Assembly (NCBI GenBank): GCA_045655865.1
Contig: JAZOQB010000055.1
Span: 1 to 25,220, forward strand
Origin: RGIG5579 sp045655865
GTDB lineage: Bacteria; Bacillota; Clostridia; Oscillospirales; SIG627
Length of the DNA stretch: 25,220 nucleotides
Reading direction: 5' to 3'
Positions within the stretch are counted from its first letter, which is position 1. The number at the start of each line of letters is the position of its first letter. Positions 15,164 through 21,960 of this stretch are shown one piece after another. The notes under the pieces were generated by a model. That model searched no databases and had not been told where the DNA came from. It worked only from the letters and a program-made list of their open reading frames with translations. A program made the translations under genes and the position numbers.

Positions 15164-15936
15164 CATCCTTTTGTATAAAGAGTAAGGGTTTTTTTGGCGG
15201 TCTGCACGTGGAGAGAATCGGTAATGGTGCCGCAAAGAACACCGTCGGAGTAAACCTCCGCTTTCCCGTTTCTCGCGCGGTGAAGTGTCATCCATACCAC
15301 CGAGTTTTGGGGAATCACCTTGGATCGGACTCCGTTTCCGTAGGGGCAGATGGGCGTAACCACCAGTGCAGGCACGTCGGGATGCAAAACGGCGCCGCCC
15401 GCAGACAAATTGTAAGCCGTGGAGCCCGTTGGCGTGGAAATCACCACACCGTCGCCGCAAAAACGGTACTTTTCCCCGCAAAAGGACACTTCCATTTCCA
15501 TGGATTCTCCGAAATGCTCCTTGGAAACGATCACGTCGTTGAGGGAAAAGTATTCTTTTTCTCCCAAGGTAAAGGAAAGCAAGGTTCTTTGGGTCGGCAC
15601 AAGACTTCTCCAAAGATCCGTCGTCCACCGATCGCGGTGTTTGGCGTCCAGCGCACACAGAAAGCCCAATCTTCCGCTATTGACCCCCAAAAGAGGCTTA
15701 TTCAGTTCCACGGCAAGCTTCGCTCCGCGCAAAACAGAGCCGTCACCGCCGATGGCAACGATCACATCCGCCTCCTCCGGCGAAAAAAGAACGAATCGGG
15801 CATCATCGTACATTTTCAAGCAGCGTTCCTCGGCAATGCTGCATTCCGCACCCAGCTCCAAAAAACGCTCTACAACACCTACAGCAAGACTGATATGCTT
15901 TTCGGTGCGCAGATTGGGAAAAATATAAAGTTTCAT
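15163..15936 (-). CDS. nadK: NAD kinase
   Basis: A 257-residue ATP-NAD kinase that makes NADP+ from NAD+. The diagnostic GGDG (63-66), GVNSGRLGFL (84-93), the substrate-binding LND (132-134) and DGVVISTPTGSTAYNLSAGG (162-181) are all present, and length is normal. The start ATG at 15936 has only a weak purine-rich site (GTGGAC). It follows nfnB by 26 bases with no terminator, so it belongs to the nfnA-nfnB operon. This places NADP synthesis beside the enzyme that reduces it, a sensible pairing. Confidence 0.93.
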   Translation of the reverse strand: MKLYIFPNLRTEKHISLAVGVVERFLELGAECSIAEERCLKMYDDARFVLFSPEEADVIVAIGGDGSVLRGAKLAVELNKPLLGVNSGRLGFLCALDAKHRDRWTTDLWRSLVPTQRTLLSFTLGEKEYFSLNDVIVSKEHFGESMEMEVSFCGEKYRFCGDGVVISTPTGSTAYNLSAGGAVLHPDVPALVVTPICPYGNGVRSKVIPQNSVVWMTLHRARNGKAEVYSDGVLCGTITDSLHVQTAKKTLTLYTKG

Positions 15937-15962
15937 TTTTTGTCCACTCGAAAGATGGTTTT

Positions 15963-17378
15963 TTACTCACCCAAAAGCTTTGCAATGGAAGCAGCAGCGG
16001 TTTTGCCGGCGCCCATTGCGGAAATTACGGTAGCGGCACCGGTAACAGCGTCGCCACCTGCGTAAACTGCACTGCGTGAGGTCAGACCGTCCTCGGTCAC
16101 CACGATTCCGCCCCAGCGGTTCACCTCAAGACCCTCGGTGGTATCCTTGATGAGGGGGTTGGGGCTGGTACCGATGGAAATAATGACCGTGTCCACGTCC
16201 AGCACAAATTCGCTGCCCTCCACAGGCACGGGTCTGCGGCGGCCTCTTTCGTCAGGCTCACCCAGCTCCATCTTAATGCACTTCATGCCGGTCACAAATC
16301 CGTTTCTGGGATCTCTGGGATCCTGGGGATTCTCGTAGCCGAGAATTTCCACGGGGTTATTCAAAAGACGGAAATCAATTCCCTCTTCAATGGCGTGTTC
16401 CACTTCCTCGTGTCTTGCGGGAAGCTCTTCCATAGAACGGCGATATACCACATATACCTTTTCAGCACCCAATCTCAAAGCGGTTCTCGCGGCATCCATT
16501 GCAACGTTACCGCCGCCTACTACGGCTACCTTGCCGCCCTTCATAATGGGGGTATCGGGGGTTTCTTTGTACGCCTTCATCAGATTGCTGCGGGTCAGGT
16601 ATTCATTAGCGGAATACACACCCTTGAAGGACTCGCCGGGAATGCCCATGAAGTTGGGAAGTCCTGCGCCGGAGCCGATAAATGCCGCCTCAAAGCCCAT
16701 TTCAAACAGCTCATCTACGGTAAGGGTCTTTCCGATGACCACGTTGGTCTCTACCTTTACGCCAAGTGCCTTCAGTCCCTCTACCTCTTTTGCCACGATG
16801 GACTTGGGCAGACGGAATTCGGGAATACCGTAAACCAGTACGCCGCCTGCAGTGTGCAATGCCTCGAACACGGTAACTTCAAAGCCCTTCTTGGCAAGGT
16901 CACCTGCGCAGGTCAGACCGGAGGGGCCGGAGCCTACGATGGCTACCTTATGCCCGTTGGATACGGGTCTCTCCCCGGTTTCCTTGGCAAAGGTATTATG
17001 CCAATCCGCTACGAAACGCTCCAATCTGCCGATTCCTACAGATTCACCCTTGACCCCGCGAACACACTTGGACTCGCACTGGGTTTCCTGGGGGCAGACT
17101 CTTCCGCATACAGCGGGGAGACTGGAGGTTTTTGCGATGATCTGATACGCTTCTTCAAATTCGCCCTCTTTGATCTTTGCGATAAAGGCGGGGATGTGGA
17201 TATTTACGGGGCATCCGCTGACGCAAGGCATGTGCTTGCATTCCAGACAGCGCTGTGCCTCTTCGATTGCCATTTCTTCCGTATAGCCCAGAGCCACCTC
17301 GTCAAAATTGTGTGCTCTTACCTTGGGGTCCTGGCTGGGCATGGGGCATCTGGTCGGAGTCATATTTGCTTTTGCCAT
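15963..17378 (-). CDS. nfnB: NfnB: large subunit of NADH-dependent ferredoxin:NADP oxidoreductase (GltD-like)
   Basis: A 471-residue protein of the glutamate-synthase small-subunit family. N-terminal cysteines for two [4Fe-4S] clusters (C44/C47/C52/C56 and C91/C95/C101/C105) are followed by an FAD-binding GSGPSG (149-154), a NADP-binding VGGGNVAMDAART region (about 287-299) and a C-terminal FAD motif (YAGGDAVTGAATVISAMGAG). I chose the ATG at 17378 for the GGAGG nine bases upstream; it lies just past the nfnA stop. No large glutamate-synthase gene is nearby, and the partner is NfnA, so transhydrogenation rather than glutamate synthesis is the likely role: it couples NADPH to NADH and ferredoxin. 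Older pipelines often label it glutamate synthase small subunit or sulfide dehydrogenase. Confidence 0.9.
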   Translation of the reverse strand: MAKANMTPTRCPMPSQDPKVRAHNFDEVALGYTEEMAIEEAQRCLECKHMPCVSGCPVNIHIPAFIAKIKEGEFEEAYQIIAKTSSLPAVCGRVCPQETQCESKCVRGVKGESVGIGRLERFVADWHNTFAKETGERPVSNGHKVAIVGSGPSGLTCAGDLAKKGFEVTVFEALHTAGGVLVYGIPEFRLPKSIVAKEVEGLKALGVKVETNVVIGKTLTVDELFEMGFEAAFIGSGAGLPNFMGIPGESFKGVYSANEYLTRSNLMKAYKETPDTPIMKGGKVAVVGGGNVAMDAARTALRLGAEKVYVVYRRSMEELPARHEEVEHAIEEGIDFRLLNNPVEILGYENPQDPRDPRNGFVTGMKCIKMELGEPDERGRRRPVPVEGSEFVLDVDTVIISIGTSPNPLIKDTTEGLEVNRWGGIVVTEDGLTSRSAVYAGGDAVTGAATVISAMGAGKTAAASIAKLLGE

Positions 17379-17379
17379 T

Positions 17380-18234
17380 TTACTTGACCTCCTTCTTGAA
17401 CAAGTTACAAGTATTTTCGTATGCGTGATGTTCAAAGTCTCCATACATTCTGCCGCGGCTCATTGCCTCGTCAAAATCCACCTCATAGCCGTTGAAATCG
17501 GGACCGTCCACGCAAGCGAACTTGGTTACCTTCTTGCCGTCCTGATTCAAGGTCAATCGGCAGCCGCCGCACATTCCCGTTCCGTCGATCATAATGGGGT
17601 TCATGGAAACGGTAACGGGCACTTCAAATGGTTTTGCGGTCAGTACCACAAATTTCATCATAATCAGGGGGCCGATGGTGATAATCATATCAAACTTCTC
17701 CCCTGCTTCCAGCATTTCCTTCAAGGGTGCGGTTACGTTGCCGTGCTCGCCGTAGGAACCGTCGTCGGTCATCACGCGCAGCGTTTTGGTGCAAGCGCGG
17801 AATTCATCCTCCAGAATCAGAAGATCCTTGTTTCTGAAACCGATGATGCCGGTAACGTCTGCACCCAACTCACAAAGCTTTTCCACAATGGGCAGAGCAA
17901 TGGCGCAGCCTACACCGCCGCCAACCACGCACACCTTCTTCAGATCCTTCAGATGGGTTGCAACACCCAAGGGGCCCACGAAGTCCTGAATAAATTCGCC
18001 TTCTGCCTTCGCGCCAAGCTTTTTCGTGGAGCTTCCAACGATCTGGAAAATAATCTTCACCGTTCCCTGCACGGGATCGGTTCCCGCTACAGTCAGGGGG
18101 ATTCTTTCTCCCTCTTCATCCACGCGCAGGATGATGAACTGCCCGGGCTGTGCCTTCTTCGCTACCAAGGGTGCTTCAATCTTCAACTGCACCACCGTAG
18201 GGTTCAATTCTTTTCTCTCGGCTATTCTGTACAT
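17380..18234 (-). CDS. nfnA: NfnA: small subunit of NADH-dependent ferredoxin:NADP oxidoreductase
   Basis: A 284-residue FAD/NAD-binding protein of the ferredoxin-reductase/PyrK type. It shows the FAD motif RIPLT (44-48), the NAD-binding VCVVGGGVGCAIALP (101-115) and a C-terminal [2Fe-2S] site, DGTGMCGGCR with a later FACVDGP. Asp218, C222, C225 and C241 fit the one-Asp/three-Cys ligand set known for NfnA. The ATG at 18234 follows AAAGGA at five bases and is preferred over an upstream in-frame ATG at 18285. It is the first gene of the operon, with nfnB directly after it. Confidence 0.9.
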   Translation of the reverse strand: MYRIAERKELNPTVVQLKIEAPLVAKKAQPGQFIILRVDEEGERIPLTVAGTDPVQGTVKIIFQIVGSSTKKLGAKAEGEFIQDFVGPLGVATHLKDLKKVCVVGGGVGCAIALPIVEKLCELGADVTGIIGFRNKDLLILEDEFRACTKTLRVMTDDGSYGEHGNVTAPLKEMLEAGEKFDMIITIGPLIMMKFVVLTAKPFEVPVTVSMNPIMIDGTGMCGGCRLTLNQDGKKVTKFACVDGPDFNGYEVDFDEAMSRGRMYGDFEHHAYENTCNLFKKEVK

Positions 18235-18301
18235 ATTTTTCCTTTCTCGGGCTGTTCGGCTTCGGAGCCTTCTTCCCCTCTTCATTTACTAAAACTACGT
18301 C

Positions 18302-18330
18302 AGTATATCATATGTTTCCATGATCAACAA
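18302..18330 (-). promoter_or_regulatory. Predicted promoter of nfnA-nfnB-nadK
   Basis: On the minus strand TTGTTG (18330-18325) and TATACT (18307-18302) are 17 bases apart. This leaves a leader of about 60 bases before the ATG at 18234. A small inverted repeat, ATCAT/ATGAT, lies between the hexamers. The 301-base stretch 18235-18535 contains no gene, only this promoter, the palindrome at 18378 and the terminator at 18483. Confidence 0.5.
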
Positions 18331-18377
18331 CAACCAAATTCTTATATCCTTGTATTCTTCCTGATATATACCCGAAA

Positions 18378-18395
18378 TATCGGCAAAAACCGATA
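18378..18395. repeat. Palindrome TATCGG/CCGATA upstream of the nfn promoter
   Basis: TATCGG (18378-18383) and CCGATA (18390-18395) flank a six-base A-rich spacer. Further CCGAT/ATCGG copies follow within 70 bases (near 18408 and 18432). It lies about 50 bases upstream of the -35 box, a position that suits an activator or repressor site. The function is a guess. Confidence 0.3.
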
Positions 18396-18482
18396 ACCGT
18401 TGTACTTACCGATTTTTCTGCACCAATATCCAAATCGGCGCTGCTTTTTCGGATATACTGCGCCAAATTGCGGGAGTTAAGC

Positions 18483-18519
18483 AAAAAGAAAAGCCGCACC
18501 TTGTGCGACTTTTCTTTTT
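18483..18519 (-). terminator. Bidirectional terminator
   Basis: AAAAAGAAAAG (18483-18493) and CGCAC (18495-18499) pair with GTGCG (18503-18507) and CTTTTCTTTTT (18509-18519), with one mismatch and a three-base loop. It lies 16 bases beyond the lipoprotein stop and gives a T-run on either strand. Confidence 0.8.
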
Positions 18520-18535
18520 GAGATTTATGAGAAGT

Positions 18536-18796
18536 TTATTTTCGTTCCAGATGAACATAGATTATTTCTCTACATTGGGTACACGTTACGCTGTAATAAA
18601 GCTCGTCTGCAACACAGACCGTTGTAGGATCACCGAATTCGTAGCCGCAATGATCACAAACTGTTTGATAGGTAACATTGTTATTATACTCACGAAGCAC
18701 TCGGCAACCGCTCCTTGCATCTATTTTTCCGCCACAACCGACCAAAAGCATGGCAATCAATGTAAGAACTAAAACAACTGCAAAAATTTTTTTCAT
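18536..18796 (-). CDS. Small lipoprotein with a CxxC pair
   Basis: An 86-residue protein with a clear lipoprotein signal peptide: MKK, a hydrophobic core to about residue 19 and the lipobox LVGC with C21 as the lipidated residue. The mature part is about 65 residues and carries two CxxC motifs (C47/C50 and C72/C75), spaced like a small zinc ribbon, plus C31 and C61. AGGGG precedes the ATG. It starts 14 bases after the membrane-protein gene and is probably co-transcribed with it. The family is not recognised; an extracytoplasmic metal- or thiol-binding role is only a suggestion. Confidence 0.75.
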   Translation of the reverse strand: MKKIFAVVLVLTLIAMLLVGCGGKIDARSGCRVLREYNNNVTYQTVCDHCGYEFGDPTTVCVADELYYSVTCTQCREIIYVHLERK

Positions 18797-18810
18797 AAAA
18801 GTTCCCCTTT

Positions 18811-19848
18811 TTATTGATTGGTTTTATAGGTGGGATAATCATCTTTGCAAATCTCAAAGTCGCTTGAAATTTTGATTACAATATGAGTTGTCTCCTTGTG
18901 TGTCTTGCCATTTGTCATTACTGTTCGTTTATAGGTGATACCGTTTTCTTCAAAGGTTTGAGTAATACCATATTCAGAGAATGCCGCGTATTGCGTTTCC
19001 ATGGTAAAATCTTCTTGCTCTGCCTTTGCCCACTTTCGGTTAAGTGTGCTTACACTTGTAATCGCTCCGGGAATTTGGCGAAGATAAAGCAAAACATAGT
19101 CCATGTTTAATCGGCTGGAAAGACCGATATATTGAAAAGTTCCGTTTTTCACACTGAGAATATCTTCTTCATAAAAATACATTTTGTTGTCGTAAATTCG
19201 CGAGTAAGAATAAGCACCACGGCTTTTGAAAAGCTGTAAATATTGATTAAAACTCGGTGCATAAGAAAGAAGCGAAACTTTGTTGGTTTCTCTAACATTA
19301 AAATTTTCAATGATCTTTCTTGTTTCTTCGGTAATAGGGGTGAAATCGCCGATGGCCGAGATGTTTCCTTCGTCATCCAAGTAAATGTCGCCAAAGCTTC
19401 CAATATAGTACCCTCCCCACAAAAAGAAAGAAACGGGATGAGCTTGTGTATAAACAAGAGGTTCTTCTTTTTCCTTAATCGAATGATTTTCAGCAAGGGA
19501 ATAGGTGTTTTGTTCTATGGTTCCGTCGTCAAAAAAAGACACTGTTTTGCACTTGGAATCAGTGATTGCAACAAAAGTGTTTCCATAAAGTTGTTCTTTC
19601 AACTCTTCTGCGCGATTTTCTTTGATAGAAGAGATCGTATAAAAGCCAACTGCAGCAACGATAGTAAGAAGCAGTAAACCAATAAGGATCCATTTCATTT
19701 TTTTGATAAAAAGAAAAATTCTCTTTTTGACGGAAAAATTTTCTTCCTCGGTGTCTTTTACGGCTGCCGTATTTTCAGGCGTTGCCCCGCAAGATGCTCT
19801 TTTCGAAAAACAAAAGGCATTTTGGATCAACAAAAATAATCGTTTCAT
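18811..19848 (-). CDS. Single-pass membrane protein of unknown function
   Basis: A 345-residue protein with a short basic, Cys-containing N-terminus (to about residue 50), one transmembrane helix (about 52-73) and a roughly 270-residue extracytoplasmic part. That part has beta-rich, repeat-like segments such as LYGNTFVAITDSKCKTVSFF, GDIYLDDEGNISAIGDF and YIGLSSRLNMDYVLLYL. The ATG at 19848 has GGAGA six bases upstream and is preferred over a longer frame. The gene lies behind a full-consensus promoter (19900-19928) divergent from an XRE regulator, and upstream of the small lipoprotein. I do not recognise a family. Location and regulation suggest an envelope-linked accessory function. Confidence 0.75.
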   Translation of the reverse strand: MKRLFLLIQNAFCFSKRASCGATPENTAAVKDTEEENFSVKKRIFLFIKKMKWILIGLLLLTIVAAVGFYTISSIKENRAEELKEQLYGNTFVAITDSKCKTVSFFDDGTIEQNTYSLAENHSIKEKEEPLVYTQAHPVSFFLWGGYYIGSFGDIYLDDEGNISAIGDFTPITEETRKIIENFNVRETNKVSLLSYAPSFNQYLQLFKSRGAYSYSRIYDNKMYFYEEDILSVKNGTFQYIGLSSRLNMDYVLLYLRQIPGAITSVSTLNRKWAKAEQEDFTMETQYAAFSEYGITQTFEENGITYKRTVMTNGKTHKETTHIVIKISSDFEICKDDYPTYKTNQ

Positions 19849-19899
19849 TTTATTCTCCTTTATCACAAAAACAGTCGATTTGAGTCGTAAACTCAATTC

Positions 19900-19928
19900 A
19901 TTATAGGTCAATTTCACCCTATTGTCAA
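19900..19928 (-). promoter_or_regulatory. Full-consensus promoter for the membrane protein/lipoprotein pair
   Basis: On the minus strand TTGACA (19928-19923), a 17-base spacer and TATAAT (19905-19900) match the sigma-A consensus at every position. Such a strong promoter needs tight control, consistent with the operator that overlaps its -35 box. Confidence 0.85.
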
Positions 19929-19937
19929 TAGGTCAAT
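19903..19937. promoter_or_regulatory. Operator-like repeats in the divergent promoter region
   Basis: CCTATTG-t-CAATAGG (19918-19932) is a perfect 15-base palindrome covering the -35 box. ATAGGTCAAT occurs directly repeated at 19903-19912 and 19928-19937, the first overlapping the -10 box. Both fit binding by the XRE protein encoded 34 bases away, which would repress the leftward promoter. This is inferred from position and symmetry. Confidence 0.6.
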
Positions 19938-19965
19938 CTGCCATAATTGTAAGTGGGGTGATAAA

Positions 19966-20190
19966 ATGAAAAGATTAAAAGAGCTAAGAAAAAGCAAAAA
20001 GTTGACACAGGTGCAAATGCAACTTTTAACCGGAATTGATCAAAGTGATTATTCTAAGATCGAAAACGGAAAACGTTACTATACCTTTGAGCAATGCAAA
20101 CGGATTGCCCTTGCGTTGGAAACCAGCATGGATTATCTTGCCGGTATCACCGATGAAAAAAAGCCTTATCCTCGCAAAGCGGAAAAATAG
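19966..20190 (+). CDS. Small XRE-family transcriptional regulator
   Basis: A 74-residue protein that is essentially one helix-turn-helix domain: MKRLKELRKSKKLTQVQMQ, then LLTGIDQSDYSKIENGKRYY and a C-terminal helix FEQCKRIALALETSMDYLAG. This length is typical of single-domain XRE regulators near accessory or phage-like genes. GGGGTGAT precedes the ATG at 19966. It is divergent from the membrane-protein operon and has repeats between them that it may bind. It ends at a strong terminator. Confidence 0.88.
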   Translation: MKRLKELRKSKKLTQVQMQLLTGIDQSDYSKIENGKRYYTFEQCKRIALALETSMDYLAGITDEKKPYPRKAEK

Positions 20191-20199
20191 TCCAATACA

Positions 20200-20226
20200 A
20201 AAAAGCAGTCTTATCGACTGCTTTTT
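20200..20226. terminator. Bidirectional terminator between convergent genes
   Basis: AAAAAGCAGTC (20200-20210) pairs with GACTGCTTTTT (20216-20226) around a five-base loop. It ends both the XRE gene (stop at 20190) and the convergent four-helix-bundle gene (stop at 20229). Confidence 0.85.
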
Positions 20227-20228
20227 AA

Positions 20229-20582
20229 CTATGCATTATTCTGTTTTGCGGTGCGGCAGGAGGCGATGAGCATCACGCGAATGGAGGTACACCCCTCCGA
20301 AAGTGCTTTGTATCTTGCCTCATCAATATAATTCGTTCGATGTAAAAGTTCTAGCCAATAGCCCGTTTCGCTGGCTTCTTTCAAGGCAATTTCGAGCTTG
20401 GAAATAAAATCCTTCTTGCCTTGGGCGTATGCCGCTTCGTGAATGTTCGCGCCAATAGAGGTGCCGCTTCTGCCGATCTGATTAGCAATCACATTTTCGT
20501 GCTTTGAGCGCAATTCTCTCACAAGATTTACGATTTCCACAGCAAAATCCATGGATAGAGTTCTAAGTTTAGATTCAGACAT
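20229..20582 (-). CDS. Four-helix-bundle protein (S23/23S rRNA intervening-sequence family)
   Basis: A 117-residue protein with the diagnostic blocks of the S23/IVP family: ANQIGRSGTSIGANIHEA (34-51), FISKLEIALKEASETGYWLE (59-78) and a C-terminal helical tail. The family was first seen in insertions within 23S rRNA genes; the Avd protein of diversity-generating retroelements shares the fold. The biochemical role of stand-alone members is unknown, with nucleic-acid binding likely. The ATG at 20582 follows GAAGGTG. The frame continues upstream through the stem-loop array, but no ribosome binding site supports an earlier start. No reverse transcriptase or variable repeat is visible nearby. It lies between tRNA genes and a small XRE operon. 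Confidence 0.85.
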   Translation of the reverse strand: MSESKLRTLSMDFAVEIVNLVRELRSKHENVIANQIGRSGTSIGANIHEAAYAQGKKDFISKLEIALKEASETGYWLELLHRTNYIDEARYKALSEGCTSIRVMLIASCRTAKQNNA

Positions 20583-20640
20583 ATTCGCACCTTCTTTCAA
20601 GCCAAGTATAACAAAAACGCTCCGCTTTGTAAAGTGAAGT

Positions 20641-20805
20641 TTGCCCTTGCGGGCAAGTGATGTTACACCTTGCGGTGTAGTGATGTTGCTCACTTCGTTC
20701 GCAGTGATGTGATGTGTTCCGACACACGCGCGTAGCGCACATCACGTCCAAAGGACACATCACGCACGCAGTGCGCATCACGTTCCGCAACAGCGGAACA
20801 CATCG
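20641..20805. repeat. Array of about eight short stem-loops with GTGATGT / ACATCAC linkers
   Basis: Short perfect hairpins follow one another: TTGCCC-ttgc-GGGCAA (20641-20656), TACACC-ttgc-GGTGTA (20664-20679), a degenerate one to 20703, TGTGT-tccg-ACACA (20713-20726), GCGC-gta-GCGC (20728-20738), GTCC-aaa-GGAC (20746-20756), GCAC-gca-GTGC (20764-20774) and GTTCCGC-aaca-GCGGAAC (20782-20799). The left modules are joined by GTGATGT; those from 20739 on are joined by its reverse complement, ACATCAC. Stem sequences differ completely while stem-loop form and linkers are kept. The array lies about 60 bases upstream of the four-helix-bundle gene. Confidence 0.8.
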
Positions 20806-20809
20806 TTCC

Positions 20810-20845
20810 AAAAAGAAAAACCATCCGAATGGATGGTTTTCTTTT

Positions 20846-20846
<1 letters not shown>
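20810..20846 (-). terminator. Terminator of the tRNA-Leu/tRNA-fMet transcript
   Basis: AACCATCC (20819-20826) pairs with GGATGGTT (20831-20838) around a GAAT loop, extended by A/T tracts with one bulge. On the minus strand it directly follows the CCA end of tRNA-fMet and ends in a T-run. Confidence 0.8.
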
Positions 20847-20922
<76 letters not shown>

Positions 20923-20929
20923 ATATAGG

Positions 20930-21016
20930 TGGTGCCGTTGACGGGAATCGAACCCGTACAGCATTGCTGCCGAGGGATTTTAAGTCCCTTGCGTCTGCCA
21001 GTTCCGCCACAACGGC
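20930..21016 (-). tRNA. tRNA-Leu (UAA), CCA encoded
   Basis: An 87-base class II tRNA on the minus strand. Acceptor GCCGTTG pairs with CAACGGC; the anticodon stem AGGGA/TCCCT holds the loop CTTAAAA (anticodon TAA); a long variable arm and the T arm GGGTTCGATTCCC follow; the CCA end is encoded. It is the first gene after the consensus promoter at 21043-21071. Confidence 0.95.
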
Positions 21017-21042
21017 GTGTGTTCCTGTCACCGACATCTCTT

Positions 21043-21071
21043 ATTATAACAATTCGTCGGAGCCTTGTCAA
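21043..21071 (-). promoter_or_regulatory. Full-consensus tRNA promoter
   Basis: On the minus strand TTGACA (21071-21066), 17 bases and TATAAT (21048-21043) match the consensus at every position, and tRNA-Leu begins about 27 bases after the -10 box. The 311-base stretch 21017-21327 holds only this promoter and the rightward one at 21229. Confidence 0.9.
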
Positions 21072-21228
21072 CACTTTCATTAAAAAAATTAATCTGCCAT
21101 AAAATGGGACGACCGCGTTTTTGAGCGCAGCAATAAAATTCGGAAAAAACAAAAAAAGGAAAAAAGGGGAAAAACAGCTTTTTTGCGGATTTCCAGGAAG
21201 AACCAGCTGTCGATTTTTGCGAAAACGG

Positions 21229-21257
21229 TTGACCCTTTTTGAATTTTATGGTAGAAT
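21229..21257 (+). promoter_or_regulatory. Predicted promoter of the pssA-psd-comFC-S1 operon
   Basis: TTGACC (21229-21234) and TAGAAT (21252-21257) are separated by 17 bases, one mismatch each from consensus. The leader of about 65 bases leads to the pssA ATG at 21328. Confidence 0.7.
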
Positions 21258-21327
21258 GGCGAAGAGCTTGAAGATGTGGCGGGCTTTGCCCCGAGCCGCT
21301 TTTAAGACCTTGGGAAAGGACATTTTT

Positions 21328-21960
21328 ATGATCGGTTTTTACAATCTATCTGTTCTGTTAACCTATTTTAGTTTGATCTCCGCTACCTTCGGCATTTCTT
21401 TTGTTTTAGGGGGAGGCGAGAACAGTGTTTTCGCCGCTCTTATCTGCTTGATGGTCTCCGGCGTTTGCGATATGTTCGACGGTGCGGTGGCCCAAAAGTG
21501 TAAACGAAGCGAAGAGGAAAAGCTCTTTGGGATCCAGATTGACTCCCTGTGTGACCTGGTTGCCTTCGGCGCCCTGCCTGCCTGCTTGGTTTTGCACTTG
21601 GCACAAGAGAATGTGTTCTCCAAGGTAGCCGCTGCACTCATTTTGCTCTCTTCGGTGATCCGTCTTGGCTTTTTCAACGTTCAGGAAATTCTCCGTGATC
21701 GAAAAGAAAGACGGGAATTCTACACCGGTCTTCCGGTAACTCTCATCTCTATTCTGCTTCCCTTTTTGCTGATCCTCTCTACTTTTCTTCCCGTTTCCAT
21801 GAGCCTTTACGCTCCCGGATGCCTTTGCGGCATCGCCGTTTTAGAGATCAGCCGGATCCCCCTGAAAAAGCCTCACGGCGCAGGAAAACTGTTGGTATTG
21901 GTAGTAGGTCTTGCCGTGTTTGTTTGTCTGTGCCTGGTTGGAAAAAAGGTGGGAGCATGA
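21328..21960 (+). CDS. pssA: CDP-diacylglycerol-serine O-phosphatidyltransferase
   Basis: A 210-residue integral membrane enzyme of the CDP-alcohol phosphatidyltransferase family, with about six hydrophobic helices. It would make phosphatidylserine from CDP-diacylglycerol and serine. The catalytic motif D-x2-D-G-x2-A ... G-x3-D-x3-D is present (D48, D51, G52, A55, G68, D72, D76), but the usual Arg after A55 is Gln56. The ATG at 21328 follows AAAGGA at seven bases; an upstream longer frame lacks support. The stop overlaps the psd start (ATGA). Being paired with psd makes serine the likely alcohol rather than glycerol phosphate or inositol. Confidence 0.88.
   Translation: MIGFYNLSVLLTYFSLISATFGISFVLGGGENSVFAALICLMVSGVCDMFDGAVAQKCKRSEEEKLFGIQIDSLCDLVAFGALPACLVLHLAQENVFSKVAAALILLSSVIRLGFFNVQEILRDRKERREFYTGLPVTLISILLPFLLILSTFLPVSMSLYAPGCLCGIAVLEISRIPLKKPHGAGKLLVLVVGLAVFVCLCLVGKKVGA

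Noticed and set aside
18308..18499. A 63-codon frame upstream of nfnA
   Set aside because: It begins inside a terminator hairpin, has no ribosome binding site and overlaps the predicted promoter.
20229..20582. Diversity-generating retroelement
   Set aside because: The four-helix-bundle protein is Avd-like in fold only. No reverse transcriptase, template repeat or variable repeat is visible within the window.
20641..20805. CRISPR array
   Set aside because: Units are only about 20 bases, each is a hairpin with variable stem, the linker is seven bases and flips orientation. There are no regular repeats and spacers, and no cas genes.
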